Source of the DNA: Siccirubricoccus deserti
GTDB lineage: Bacteria; Pseudomonadota; Alphaproteobacteria; Acetobacterales; Acetobacteraceae
Direction: 5' to 3'
Length of the DNA: 64,000 nucleotides
Assembly: GCF_014283215.1 (NCBI RefSeq)
Contig: NZ_JACOMF010000017.1
Coordinates: 51,288 to 115,287 of the forward strand
A model generated the notes under the pieces. The model ran no database searches. It was given only the letters and a program-made list of their open reading frames with translations, and had not been told where the DNA came from. Each line of letters opens with the position of its first letter. Positions within the stretch are counted from its first letter, which is position 1. Positions 25,664 through 34,266 of the stretch are shown piece after piece. A program made the translations under genes and the position numbers.

Positions 25664-26863
25664 GATCACCCCATTCTCCCGCAGCGCCGCGATCTCCGCC
25701 GCGCCGAAGCCCGCCGCCGCCAGCACCTCGTCGGTATGCGCCGAAAGCGCCGGCGCCGGGCGGTCGATGCGGGCATCGCCATGCGCGAGGGTGAAGCCGT
25801 TGGTGGCGAAGCGCAGCCGGCCCCAGGGCGTCTCCACCTCCTGCAGCTTGCCGCGCGCCTTCACCTGGCGGTGCTCGATCACCTCATCCACCCGCCAGAT
25901 GCGGGCGCAGGGGGCGCCGGCGGCGTTCAGCCGCTCCTCCCAGCTTGCCGCGGTGTCGGAGGCCAGCGCGGCCTCGATCACCGTGCGTAGCGCCTCGGTA
26001 TTCTCGAGGCGCAGGAACCAGTCGGCGAAGCGCGGGTCGGCGTTCACCTGCGCCTCAATGCCGAGGGTCTTCACGAGCGCGGCGTATTGCCGGTCGTTGT
26101 TCACCGCCAGCAGCAGGTGGCCGCCCTTGGCCTTGAACAGATTCGCCGTGGCCCGGCGGCTGACCGCCTGGTTGCCGAACTGCCGCTGCTGGTGGCCGCC
26201 CACCGTCCAATCCGCAACCTGGCCGCCTAGGAAGGCCAGGGTCGAATCAAGCATCGACACATCCACCTTCTGCCCGCGCCCGGTATGGGTCCGCTGGAAC
26301 AGCGCGGAGGCGACGCCATAAGCCGCCGTCATGCCGGAGAGCAGGTCGCAGATCGCGAAGCCGGCGCGCAGCGGGTCGGCGCCGGGATGGCCGGTCATCG
26401 CCATGATGCCGGACATCGCCTGGATGCGACCGTCATAGCCGGCCTCGCCCTTGTCCGGTCCGGTATGGCCGAAGCCGGAGACGGCGGCGTAGATCAGCCG
26501 CGGATTGATGGCCGAGAGCGCTTCATAGCCGATGCCGAGGCGGTCCATGACGCCGGGGCGGAAATTCTCCATCACCACATCGGCCTCGGCGGCGAGGCGC
26601 TTGATGATCTCGACCGCCTCGGGCTTCTGCAGGTCGAGCGTCAGGCTGCGCTTGCCGGCGTTCACCGCCTGCCAGGACGGCGCCATGCCGCGCGCCGCCC
26701 ATTCGCGCGACAGCGGGTTGCGCCGCGCATCCTCACCCTCCCGCCGCTCCACCTTCACCACATCGGCGCCGAGCAGGGCGAGCTGGTAGCTGGCGAAGGG
26801 GCCGGCCAGGACCTGGGTGAAGTCGAGGATCCTGACCCCTTCGAAAGGACGTGCTTCCGCCAC
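25661..26863 (-). CDS. CaiB/BaiF family CoA-transferase (class III)
   Basis: 400 aa, the second class III CoA-transferase here. Motifs: ILDFTQVLAGPFASYQLALL near the N-terminus, DVVMENFRPGVMDRLG, and catalytic Asp144 in EAGYDGRIQAMSG. It is the last gene of a minus-strand unit, 2 bases after the GrdB/PrdB-like gene's stop, and so is likely co-transcribed with it and with the aminotransferase. That suggests the acid handled may derive from an amino or betaine-type compound (inference). Confidence 0.92.
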   Translation of the reverse strand: MAEARPFEGVRILDFTQVLAGPFASYQLALLGADVVKVERREGEDARRNPLSREWAARGMAPSWQAVNAGKRSLTLDLQKPEAVEIIKRLAAEADVVMENFRPGVMDRLGIGYEALSAINPRLIYAAVSGFGHTGPDKGEAGYDGRIQAMSGIMAMTGHPGADPLRAGFAICDLLSGMTAAYGVASALFQRTHTGRGQKVDVSMLDSTLAFLGGQVADWTVGGHQQRQFGNQAVSRRATANLFKAKGGHLLLAVNNDRQYAALVKTLGIEAQVNADPRFADWFLRLENTEALRTVIEAALASDTAASWEERLNAAGAPCARIWRVDEVIEHRQVKARGKLQEVETPWGRLRFATNGFTLAHGDARIDRPAPALSAHTDEVLAAAGFGAAEIAALRENGVI

Positions 26864-26865
26864 GC

Positions 26866-27798
26866 TCAGGCGGCCTTCTCGCGGAGGGAGCGGGCGATCT
26901 CCTTCTGGCGCAGGAATTCGTCGCGCCGGCGCTTCAGCTCCGCCTCGCCGATCTGCTCGAGGTTGTTGTAGTCCATCTTCCAGCGGCCATCCTCGTTCCA
27001 GCGCTGCGGCGACTGCAGCGTGGTGCGCGGGCCGATGGCGCTCTCCAGCAGCTTCAGCGCGAGTTCCAGGGTCGCATCCTGGCTCGCCTGGTCATGCGGC
27101 TTGCCGGCGCTGTTGCCGAGCGGGAAGTCGCTGAACAGGAAGCGCGGCACGCCGCAATGCTCGACGATATCCTTGGCGCAGCCCATCACCACGGTCGGGA
27201 TGCCGTTCGCTTCCAGGTGGCGGGCGACCAGGCTGCAGGTCTGGTGGCAGACCGGGCAATTCGGCACCAGCAGCACCGCGTCAACGGCGTCTTCCCGCAC
27301 GCGCTTCAGCAGCTCCGGCGCGTCGACCGTCACGGTGTGGCGGTGGCTGCGGTTGGTCGGCGCGCCATGGAAACGCGGCGCGATCTCCCTGATCCGCCCG
27401 GCGGCCACGGCGCGGCGCAGCGCATGCAGCGGGAACCAGCTGTGGCTGTCCGTCGCCGTGGTGTGCTTGCGGTCATAGCCGATGTGGGAGATGCGGAGGT
27501 CGTGCTCCTGCGAGGTGTCGCCGGAATAGGGCTCGTAGAATTTGGCCCCGGAATTATAGGCGGCACCCGGCCCCTGGTCGCCCTTCGCCGGGTCATAGGG
27601 GGCGGCGGTGGTGATCAGGCCGATGCGCGCCTCGCTGAGCGCCTTCGCCATCGGCGCGAAGGGCACCTCGAGGTAGTGGGCCCAGCGATAGGGGTCGTAG
27701 CCGATCGCCTTGTAGTACTCCCGGGTGCGCTGCATATAGGGCACCGGGCTGTCGTAGTCCGGGGCGAAGCCCATCGCCGCGTCGATATTGGCCGTCAT
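26866..27798 (-). CDS. GrdB/PrdB-like reductase-family protein with Cys at the redox motif
   Basis: 310 aa, resembling the glycine/sarcosine/betaine reductase B and D-proline reductase PrdB family (PF07355-type). In anaerobes that family uses selenocysteine. Here the motif is PNCPVCHQTCSLVARHLEANG, shown in two parts: PNCPVCHQTC with Cys181, Cys184 and Cys188, then SLVARHLEANGIPTV; there is no TGA at these codons. The N-terminal segment (YYKAIGYDPYRWAHYLEVPF) and the family's second Cys region (VMGCAKDIVEHCGVPRF) are also seen. Function in an aerobic-type genome is unknown; thiol-based reductive cleavage or a non-catalytic role are both possible. Confidence 0.8.
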   Translation of the reverse strand: MTANIDAAMGFAPDYDSPVPYMQRTREYYKAIGYDPYRWAHYLEVPFAPMAKALSEARIGLITTAAPYDPAKGDQGPGAAYNSGAKFYEPYSGDTSQEHDLRISHIGYDRKHTTATDSHSWFPLHALRRAVAAGRIREIAPRFHGAPTNRSHRHTVTVDAPELLKRVREDAVDAVLLVPNCPVCHQTCSLVARHLEANGIPTVVMGCAKDIVEHCGVPRFLFSDFPLGNSAGKPHDQASQDATLELALKLLESAIGPRTTLQSPQRWNEDGRWKMDYNNLEQIGEAELKRRRDEFLRQKEIARSLREKAA

Positions 27799-27819
27799 GG
27801 TTTCCTCCGTGTTCCGAAA

Positions 27820-29157
27820 TCAGGTGCGCAGCTCGGCGAGCACCGCATCCACGGCCTCGCCGAAGCGCTCCACGATGGTGTCGATCTGCTCGGGCGTTGC
27901 GATGTAGGGCGGGGCGAGGATGGCGTGGTCGCCCTGCCTGCCGTCGATGGTGCCGCCCATCGGGTAGCAGGCCAGGCCGCGCCGGAAGGCCTCCTGCTTC
28001 ACCCGCTCATTCACCTTCAGCGCCGGGTCGAAGACCTGCTTGCTTGCGCGGTCGGCGACGAATTCCACCGCCCAGAACAGGCCGCGGCCGCGGATGTCGC
28101 CGATGTGGCGGTGGTTGCCGAAGCGCTCGGTCAGCCGCTGCTCCAGCCGCGCGCCCATGGCCTGGACATTGGCCAGCAGATTTTCCTCGGCCATCACCTG
28201 CTGCACCGCCAGCGCGGCGGCGCAGGCCACCGGATGCGCCTGGTAGGTGTGGCCATGCATGAAGGCGCCGGTGCCGCGGGATAGCCCTTCGATGACCCGG
28301 CCATGCACCAGTATGCCGCCGATCGGCTGGTAGCCGCCGCCGAGGCCCTTGGCGACGATCTGGATATCGGGCGAGACGCCTTCCTGCTCCCAGGCGTGCA
28401 AGGTGCCGCAGCGGCCCATGCCGCTCATCACCTCGTCGAGAATCAGCAGCGCGCCGTGGCGGTCGCAGACCGCCTTCACCCCCTCGAAGTAGCCAGGAAG
28501 GGCGGCGGCGCAGCCGAGGGTCGCGCCCACCACCGTCTCCGCCATGAAGCCGATGACCGTGTCGGGGCCGAGCCGCTGGAACTCCGCCTCCAGCTCCTCG
28601 ATCAGCCGCGCGACGTATTGCGCGTCGGACTCGTCGTCGCGCCGGTCGCGATAGGGGTAGCAGGGCGAGACGTGGTGGAAGGCGCGGGAGAGGATCGGCT
28701 GGTAGGGCGCCCGCCGCATGGCGTTGCCGCCGGCGCTCAGCGCGCCCAGGGTATTGCCGTGGTAGCTCTGCCGTCGGGCGATGAAGTTCACCCGGCGGGG
28801 CTCGCCGATCTCGAGGAAATACTGCCGCGCCATCTTGATGGCGGCCTCGTTCCCCTCGGAGCCGGAGGAGCAGAAATAGGCGTGGGTCAGCCCGCCCGGG
28901 GCATGGCCGACCATGGTATCGGCCAGGCGCTCGGCGCTCTCGCAGGAGAATAGCGCGGTATGGGCATAGGCCAGCTGGTCGAGCTGGGCCTTGATCGCCG
29001 TGATCACCTTCGGATGACCATGACCGAGGCAGGCGACGGCAGCGCCGCCCGAACCGTCGATGATCTCCCGCCCGGCCGCGTCATACAGGTAGATACCCTG
29101 GCCGCGCACCGCGAGCGGCGGGTCGCTGCGCAGGCTGCGGTGGACGAGGTGGCTCAT
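27820..29157 (-). CDS. Class III aminotransferase (PLP-dependent)
   Basis: 445 aa aspartate-aminotransferase-superfamily class III enzyme. The PLP lysine is Lys270 in IVAKGLGGGYQPIGG, with the aspartate of LLILDEVMSGMGR upstream of it. Early motifs YLYDAAGREIIDGSGG and CLGHGHP are typical. The start at 29157 is fixed by GGAGGAAG 8 bases upstream; 26 further in-frame residues are possible but less likely. It heads the unit with the GrdB/PrdB-like and CaiB genes. The amino donor is not predictable. Confidence 0.92.
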   Translation of the reverse strand: MSHLVHRSLRSDPPLAVRGQGIYLYDAAGREIIDGSGGAAVACLGHGHPKVITAIKAQLDQLAYAHTALFSCESAERLADTMVGHAPGGLTHAYFCSSGSEGNEAAIKMARQYFLEIGEPRRVNFIARRQSYHGNTLGALSAGGNAMRRAPYQPILSRAFHHVSPCYPYRDRRDDESDAQYVARLIEELEAEFQRLGPDTVIGFMAETVVGATLGCAAALPGYFEGVKAVCDRHGALLILDEVMSGMGRCGTLHAWEQEGVSPDIQIVAKGLGGGYQPIGGILVHGRVIEGLSRGTGAFMHGHTYQAHPVACAAALAVQQVMAEENLLANVQAMGARLEQRLTERFGNHRHIGDIRGRGLFWAVEFVADRASKQVFDPALKVNERVKQEAFRRGLACYPMGGTIDGRQGDHAILAPPYIATPEQIDTIVERFGEAVDAVLAELRT

Positions 29158-29260
29158 GGGTCGGCTTCCTCCGGCTCGGCGGCGCCAATGATCCATGGCG
29201 CACGCCAGGGCGCAACGTGGCCGGCGCCGCAGCATTGCGCAATGCGGAGGATTTCATTCC

Positions 29261-29656
29261 ATGCGCATATCCTTGGCCTTTGCCCTGCTGCTCGCCGCCA
29301 CCCCGGCCCTGGCGCAGGAGGCCGGCATGGCCCGGCCGACCCTGCTGCATCGCGAGGTGGTCACCGGCATGCCGCGCGGCGAGCGGCAGGAGGTGCTGGT
29401 CATGGCCGCCAGCTTTCGCCCCGGCGACCGCACCCCCTTCCACACCCACCGCCACCCGGTGACGGTCCATGTGCTGGAAGGCGTCTTCACCCTGGAGATG
29501 GAGGGGCGGGAGACGGCAACGGTGCGGGCGGGCGAGGTGCTGGTGGAGCCGCCAGGGGTGCGGATGACAGGGTACAACCGCGGCGATGGGCCGTTGCGGG
29601 TGCTGATCCTCTACGTATCGGAGCCGGGGGCGCCGTTCCTCGACCCCATTCACTGA
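29261..29656 (+). CDS. Secreted cupin-domain protein
   Basis: 131 aa with signal peptide MRISLAFALLLAATPALAQ and a single cupin barrel. The metal motif includes PFHTHRHPVTVHVLEGVFTL (His61, His63 and nearby residues), giving a probable periplasmic metal-binding cupin. GGAGG lies about 10 bases before the ATG. It is divergent from the aminotransferase with a 103-base gap, and convergent with the PEPC gene beyond an IS remnant. Confidence 0.85.
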   Translation: MRISLAFALLLAATPALAQEAGMARPTLLHREVVTGMPRGERQEVLVMAASFRPGDRTPFHTHRHPVTVHVLEGVFTLEMEGRETATVRAGEVLVEPPGVRMTGYNRGDGPLRVLILYVSEPGAPFLDPIH

Positions 29657-29741
29657 CCTCCGTATCCGTCCGGGAACAGGTTGGGTCATCGGAAGCGGTC
29701 GTGATTGGCCTCGGATGACGTGAGCCGGACGAAGGGTGGGC

Positions 29742-29796
29742 GTGTGGAAGCCGGAGAAGCGGCCGAAATACGACCGCAGCACGCTGTGCTACCCAA
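29742..29796 (+). pseudogene. Remnant of an IS5-family transposase N-terminus
   Basis: GTG-initiated frame reading VWKPEKRPKYDRSTLCYP, which matches the start of IS5-family transposases (WKPENRGRYDRS.LRYPSDL pattern, from memory). Similarity ends within about 20 residues. The remnant runs into the 3' end of the PEPC gene on the other strand, whose stop codon (29789-29791) lies inside it. The IS probably inserted and was later deleted. Confidence 0.6.
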
Positions 29797-32584
29797 ACGC
29801 CCCCACCTCATGCGTGATCGCCGCCCCACACTCCCGCACCAGCCCGAGCAATCGCCCGATCGGCGCGAAGACCGCCGCGTGCTCCGCCGCATAGCTCAGC
29901 CCCTCCCGCGGCGGTGCCGGCTCGTGGAAGTCCAGCTCCACCACCGCGCCGGGCGCCGCGGGGAATATCTCGTCCAGCAGCGTCAGCACGGGTTCCACAT
30001 CCATCTGCAGTAGTCGCACCACCAGCGACTCCCGCGTCACCCCATGACGCGGGGAGAATTCCGGGATTGCCACCGCCAGCAGCCAGATGCGGTGGATCAG
30101 CGCCAGCCGCAGCGCGTGCAGCAGCACCAGCCGGTCCGGCATCGCCGGCAAATCCGGCCAAGCGGCACGCAGCGCCAGATGGTCCGCCTGCAGCCGACGG
30201 AACAGCCGCCGCACCGGCGCGTCCAGGTCCAGCCGCTCCACCGCCCCGGCCACCGCCAGCAGTTCCTCCCGCCGTCCGGGCCGCCGCGTGAACCCCGCCC
30301 GGTCCAGCCAGGGCCCGGGGTCCAGCGTATCCACCACCGCCCGCAGCACCCCGAGGTCGGAGCAGGCCACCGCCCGGCCGGCCAGCGCCAGTGCCCGGGC
30401 GAAGCGCGGCGAGCGCGCCTTCAGATCGGCGAAGGCATCCGGGTTGGCCGTGGCCGCCGCCCCCAGCCCATGGATGGAGTTCGCCAGCCAGCCGAGCTGC
30501 TGCAGGATGGCGTTGTTCGGGATGGCGCGGAGCTGGCCGGGGTGGCTGATCCGCGCCGCCCCGCCCATGCCATCCGACTGCCGCACCGCGGGGCGTGAGC
30601 CGGTACGGTCCAGCAGCCCAGGCCCGAAGGCGCCGAGCAACGCGGCATAGCCGGGGTCGGCGACCAGCGCCTGCATCTCCCGCCGGACGGTCGCGAAGAA
30701 ATCGGTGACGTAGTCGGCCTCGGCGTAGACCGGGTCGTCCACCGCGCCCACGGGCGCGAAGGCATGGGCGGCGATGCCGGCGACGGTTGCCTCGGCCAGC
30801 CTCGGCGTGCCGAACAGCAGGTAGCCGTCGCCGCCCTGGAAGGCGGTTTCCTCCCGCAGCTTCAGCCCGGCCTTGTCCAGCGCCGCCCGCGCCTGCGGCG
30901 GGGAGAGGTAGGCCAGCCGGTCGGCCAGGCTGTCCGGGTGGCCGCCGCGGCCGAGGCTCTCGCCATGGGTGTCGAACAGCACCACCTCGATGCCGTCCAG
31001 CTTGTGCCGCCGCAGCAGCTCCACCAGCCGCAGCTTCAGCCGCTCGGCCAGGTAGCTGCCGGCGAGCTGGCCGACGTAGCGGCCGCTGTCGGAATAGCCG
31101 AATTGCAGGCAGATACGGCCCTGCCTGCGCAGGTAGTCGCGGTAGTGCGGGCTGCGCAGCGCCTCCTCCAGCACCCGCTCGCCGCGGTCCAGCGCCTCGG
31201 CGGTCTCGAACAGCGGGGAGAGTTCGACCGCGTGGTCGACACCGAAGCGCTTCGCCAGCCAAAGCGCAGCCAGCAAGGTGTAGCCGGTTTCGGTCTCGGC
31301 GATCAGGAAGCGGATCGGCGCGCTGCCATCGACATGCTTGGCGATCTGCGCGCAGCTCTGCATCAGCCGCACCGCGCTGGCCCGCTCGGCCAGCAGCGCG
31401 CCGAAATCGACCGGCAACGGCGTCACCTCGGCGAGCGCCGTGTTGATGGCGGCGAGCAGCCCGCGGCGCTGCGCCATGTCATCCGGCGCAGCGGCGATGC
31501 CGAGGCGCTGGCGCGCCGCATTGTGCAGCTGCGCCGCATTCAGCCGCATATGGGTATGCGCCAGGGCGAGGCCATGCGCGGCGAGGCCGGCGCGGGCGAC
31601 GGCGAGGGCCAGCCGGGTCGGCTCATCCGGGGCGGCCGCCAACGCCTCGGCGAAGAGCGCCAGCAGGGGACCGGGACCGGTCAGCGCCGTCTCCCGCTCG
31701 CCGACCAGAAGCGCGGCCAGGTGCTGCACCGCCACCGGCTCCGGCGTCTCCGGCACCGCGGCGATCTGCGCGGCGACCGCGGCGATGGCGGCCCGCAGCC
31801 GGGCCAGCAGCGCGGCGGCGCAATCGCCGAGCGGGGCGAGTTGCGCCTCCAGCCGCTCCAGCTGCAGCCGCTTCATCGTCAGCCGCAGCCGCAGCGTGTC
31901 CCACCAGCCGATGTCGGTGCGGCCGTCGGTATCGTAGCCGACCCAGGTGGCCAGCAGCACCGGGCGCGGCACCAGCGTCCACCAGCGGTCCGGCCAGATG
32001 CCCTGGGCGGCCTGAAGCAGCGCCGCGTTCAGCCCGTCCAGCGCGTCCCGGCCGCGGCGGATCGCCTCACCGGCCTGGCGAAACTCCTCGGCCAGGGTGG
32101 GGGCGGTCGGACGGTGGGTCAGGCCGGTGGGGAAGCCGGCGCCGCTGGCCGCCGCGGCCAGGGCGGCGCCCGTCTCGGGCGGCAGGGAGAAGGTCGGGTG
32201 GGCGGTGAAGACGGCGGCGAAGCGTGGCGTCTCCAGCAGAGCGCGGTAGCGGGCGAAGGGAATGGGGCTGTCGTTCGGATCGGGCCGGACAAGGCGCGCC
32301 GCCAGCGCGGCGAGGCTCGGCACGGCGCCATCCAGGCCAAGGTAGTGCGCCAGCCGCTTCGCCCGATCGGCGGCGGCGGCATCGGCCAAGCGCTGCACCA
32401 TCTCGCCGAGGGAGTCGAGGTCAAGCGCCCCCTCATCCATGCGCCGGCTGATCGCCAGGGCGACAAGCAGCACCGGATCGCCGAAGGGATCATGCGCCGC
32501 GGCGTCACGGGCATCCCGCAGGCGGGCGAGCAATTCCTGAAGGGGGTCGGGGGCGCTGTCCGGCATCCCCGCCATGTTGCACAT
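29789..32584 (-). CDS. ppc: Divergent phosphoenolpyruvate carboxylase
   Basis: About 931 aa (outermost ATG at 32584; ATGs at 32575 and 32566 are also possible, and no start has a clear Shine-Dalgarno). Family landmarks remain: VFTAHPT, ELSPLFETAEALDRGERV, FGYSDSGR, THGESLGRGG and LRAIPNN. Several differ from canonical PEPC: TAHPTE is TAHPTF, the Gly loop HGRGGxxGRGGGP is shortened to HGESLGRGGHP, YSDSAKD is YSDSGRY, and the usual NTG-type C-terminus is absent (ends ITHEVGAFG). It may still add bicarbonate to PEP, or be a specialised paralogue. Confidence 0.8.
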   Translation of the reverse strand: MCNMAGMPDSAPDPLQELLARLRDARDAAAHDPFGDPVLLVALAISRRMDEGALDLDSLGEMVQRLADAAAADRAKRLAHYLGLDGAVPSLAALAARLVRPDPNDSPIPFARYRALLETPRFAAVFTAHPTFSLPPETGAALAAAASGAGFPTGLTHRPTAPTLAEEFRQAGEAIRRGRDALDGLNAALLQAAQGIWPDRWWTLVPRPVLLATWVGYDTDGRTDIGWWDTLRLRLTMKRLQLERLEAQLAPLGDCAAALLARLRAAIAAVAAQIAAVPETPEPVAVQHLAALLVGERETALTGPGPLLALFAEALAAAPDEPTRLALAVARAGLAAHGLALAHTHMRLNAAQLHNAARQRLGIAAAPDDMAQRRGLLAAINTALAEVTPLPVDFGALLAERASAVRLMQSCAQIAKHVDGSAPIRFLIAETETGYTLLAALWLAKRFGVDHAVELSPLFETAEALDRGERVLEEALRSPHYRDYLRRQGRICLQFGYSDSGRYVGQLAGSYLAERLKLRLVELLRRHKLDGIEVVLFDTHGESLGRGGHPDSLADRLAYLSPPQARAALDKAGLKLREETAFQGGDGYLLFGTPRLAEATVAGIAAHAFAPVGAVDDPVYAEADYVTDFFATVRREMQALVADPGYAALLGAFGPGLLDRTGSRPAVRQSDGMGGAARISHPGQLRAIPNNAILQQLGWLANSIHGLGAAATANPDAFADLKARSPRFARALALAGRAVACSDLGVLRAVVDTLDPGPWLDRAGFTRRPGRREELLAVAGAVERLDLDAPVRRLFRRLQADHLALRAAWPDLPAMPDRLVLLHALRLALIHRIWLLAVAIPEFSPRHGVTRESLVVRLLQMDVEPVLTLLDEIFPAAPGAVVELDFHEPAPPREGLSYAAEHAAVFAPIGRLLGLVRECGAAITHEVGAFG

Positions 32585-32698
32585 GCGAAGAAGGCGGGCG
32601 CCACCATTTCCAGCAGGGGCCGGACACTTCCGCCCGATTTGCCTATGCGGCACGCCAGATGCGCAGAGAAGGGGCGGAACGATCCGTTGGCGCCCAGC

Positions 32699-32731
32699 CC
32701 CCCGTCATACGCAGGCTTGACCCGTGTATCC
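32699..32731. repeat. Dispersed CGTCAT/GGCTTGA palindromic repeat, copy 3
   Basis: CCCCCGTCATACGCAGGCTT continues GACCCGTGTATCC. It shares the CCCGTCAT and GGCTTGACCCG blocks with copies 1 and 2. It lies between the minus-strand amidase and PEPC genes. Confidence 0.65.
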
Positions 32732-32746
32732 CTCGCCCCCGGCCGG

Positions 32747-34057
32747 CTACTCCAATGCCAGCCCCGGATCGATCACCGGTGCCACCAGCGCCGCCACATC
32801 CAGCAGCGCCGCATCGCCGAAGCGCGGCCCGACAATCTGCACACCCACCGGCAGCCCATTCGGCCCCTTGGTGCAGGGGATGCCGATGCAAGGCACGTGC
32901 AGCAAGGTCCACATGCTGTTGAACACCGGGTTGCCGGTGTCCTGCCGGCCGACCGGCGCCTCGCCAGTGCAGGCCGGGGTCAGCACCGCGTCGAAGGCGG
33001 GGAAGAGCGCGTCGAACAGCTTGCGGCATTCGGCGGCGAGGTCGTAGGCGCAGGCCATCCTGGCGCCGGTGATTTCGGCGACGTTCTCCACCCGGTCGCG
33101 GAAATCGGCGTGCAGCCGGGCATGGGCGGTGACGTATTCCTGCAGGAAGGCGCCGCGGCCCTCGCCGAGCAGGATGATGCGCTGCGCCTCGGTGATGCCC
33201 TCGAAGCGCTGCGGCAGGGACAGCTCCTCCACCGCCACGCCGGCTGCCTCCAGCCGCTGGCCGGCGATCAGCAGGGCGGCCTGGGATTCCGGCTGGGCAA
33301 GGTGCCAGTTCGGCCCCCGGCAGAGGCCGATGCGCAGCTGCTGCAGCCCCTTCCCCAGCGGCCGGTCGAGGTCGAACAGCCGGAAGGCCTCGGCCAGCAG
33401 CCGCAGGTCGGCGGGCTCCCGGCCGTACCAGCCGATGGTGTCGAGGGTGTGGGAATAGCGCTTGGCGCCCTCGCTGTTCACCACCCCATGCGTCGGCTTC
33501 ATCCCGTAGACGCCGCAGAAGGAGGCGGGGCGGATCAGGCTGCCGCCGGTCTGGGTGCCGAAGGCCAGCGGCACCATGCCATCGGCCACCGCGGCGGCGG
33601 AGCCGGAGGAGGAGCCGCCCGGCGTCCGGGTCGGGTCATGCGGGTTGCGGGTCAGCGCCCGCCGGCCGCTGGCGGCGAATTCCACCGTATCCGTCTTGCC
33701 GAGGATCACCGCCCCCTCGCCCCGGGCGATGCCAACGCAGGCGGCATCCCTGCCCTGCCGCAGCCCCTGGTAGATCGGCGAGTTGTGGGTGGTCGGCATG
33801 TCGGCGGTGTCGATCATGTCCTTCACGCCGATCGGCAGGCCGTGCAGCACGCCGCGGACATAGGCCTTGTCGACCTCCCGCGCGCTGGCGATGGCAAGCG
33901 CCGGGTCGAGGAAATTCCACGCCTTCACCACCGTCTCGCGGGCGGCGATGCGTTCGAGGCAGGAGCGCACCAGCGCCTCGGCGGTCAGCGTGCCCTCCTG
34001 CAGCCTCGCCCGCGCGGCGGTGGCGGTCAGCTGCCAGGGTTCCATGGCGCGTCGCAT
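32747..34057 (-). CDS. Amidase signature-family hydrolase
   Basis: 436 aa. The Ser-cisSer-Lys triad is visible: Lys79 (GVKDMIDT), the cis-Ser in GGSSSGSAAAV and the nucleophile Ser173 in TQTGGSLIRPASF. The start at 34057 has GAGGAGA upstream. The AtzG-like gene ends 11 bases before it on the same strand, and the second amidase lies further upstream, so an operon is likely. In the AtzE/AtzG pair this small protein is an amidase partner, so an amide- or carbamate-type substrate is plausible. Confidence 0.93.
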   Translation of the reverse strand: MRRAMEPWQLTATAARARLQEGTLTAEALVRSCLERIAARETVVKAWNFLDPALAIASAREVDKAYVRGVLHGLPIGVKDMIDTADMPTTHNSPIYQGLRQGRDAACVGIARGEGAVILGKTDTVEFAASGRRALTRNPHDPTRTPGGSSSGSAAAVADGMVPLAFGTQTGGSLIRPASFCGVYGMKPTHGVVNSEGAKRYSHTLDTIGWYGREPADLRLLAEAFRLFDLDRPLGKGLQQLRIGLCRGPNWHLAQPESQAALLIAGQRLEAAGVAVEELSLPQRFEGITEAQRIILLGEGRGAFLQEYVTAHARLHADFRDRVENVAEITGARMACAYDLAAECRKLFDALFPAFDAVLTPACTGEAPVGRQDTGNPVFNSMWTLLHVPCIGIPCTKGPNGLPVGVQIVGPRFGDAALLDVAALVAPVIDPGLALE

Positions 34058-34068
34058 CGGTGTTCTCC

Positions 34069-34257
34069 TCAGCCCCTGACCCGGAATACCGTGGCGGGCT
34101 CCGCGAATTTGTCGCCGACGCGCGGCAGCGCTTGCCCCGTCTCGGCGACGGTGCGGGCGAGTTCCGCCATGCGGGAGCGCTGCTCCGGCGTCAATGCGGA
34201 AAGCCCGTGGCGGGCGACGAAGGCGTCGATCTCGGCGGCGGTGGGGGTCTCGGTCAT
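34069..34257 (-). CDS. AtzG-like small protein (DUF4089)
   Basis: 62 aa, beginning MTETPTAAEIDAFVARHGLS. The length, helical composition and place directly before an amidase fit the DUF4089/AtzG-like family, known to partner the amidase AtzE. It lies between two amidase genes on the same strand. It probably stabilises the downstream amidase. Family call by pattern only. Confidence 0.7.
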   Translation of the reverse strand: MTETPTAAEIDAFVARHGLSALTPEQRSRMAELARTVAETGQALPRVGDKFAEPATVFRVRG

Positions 34258-34266
34258 GATGCGATC

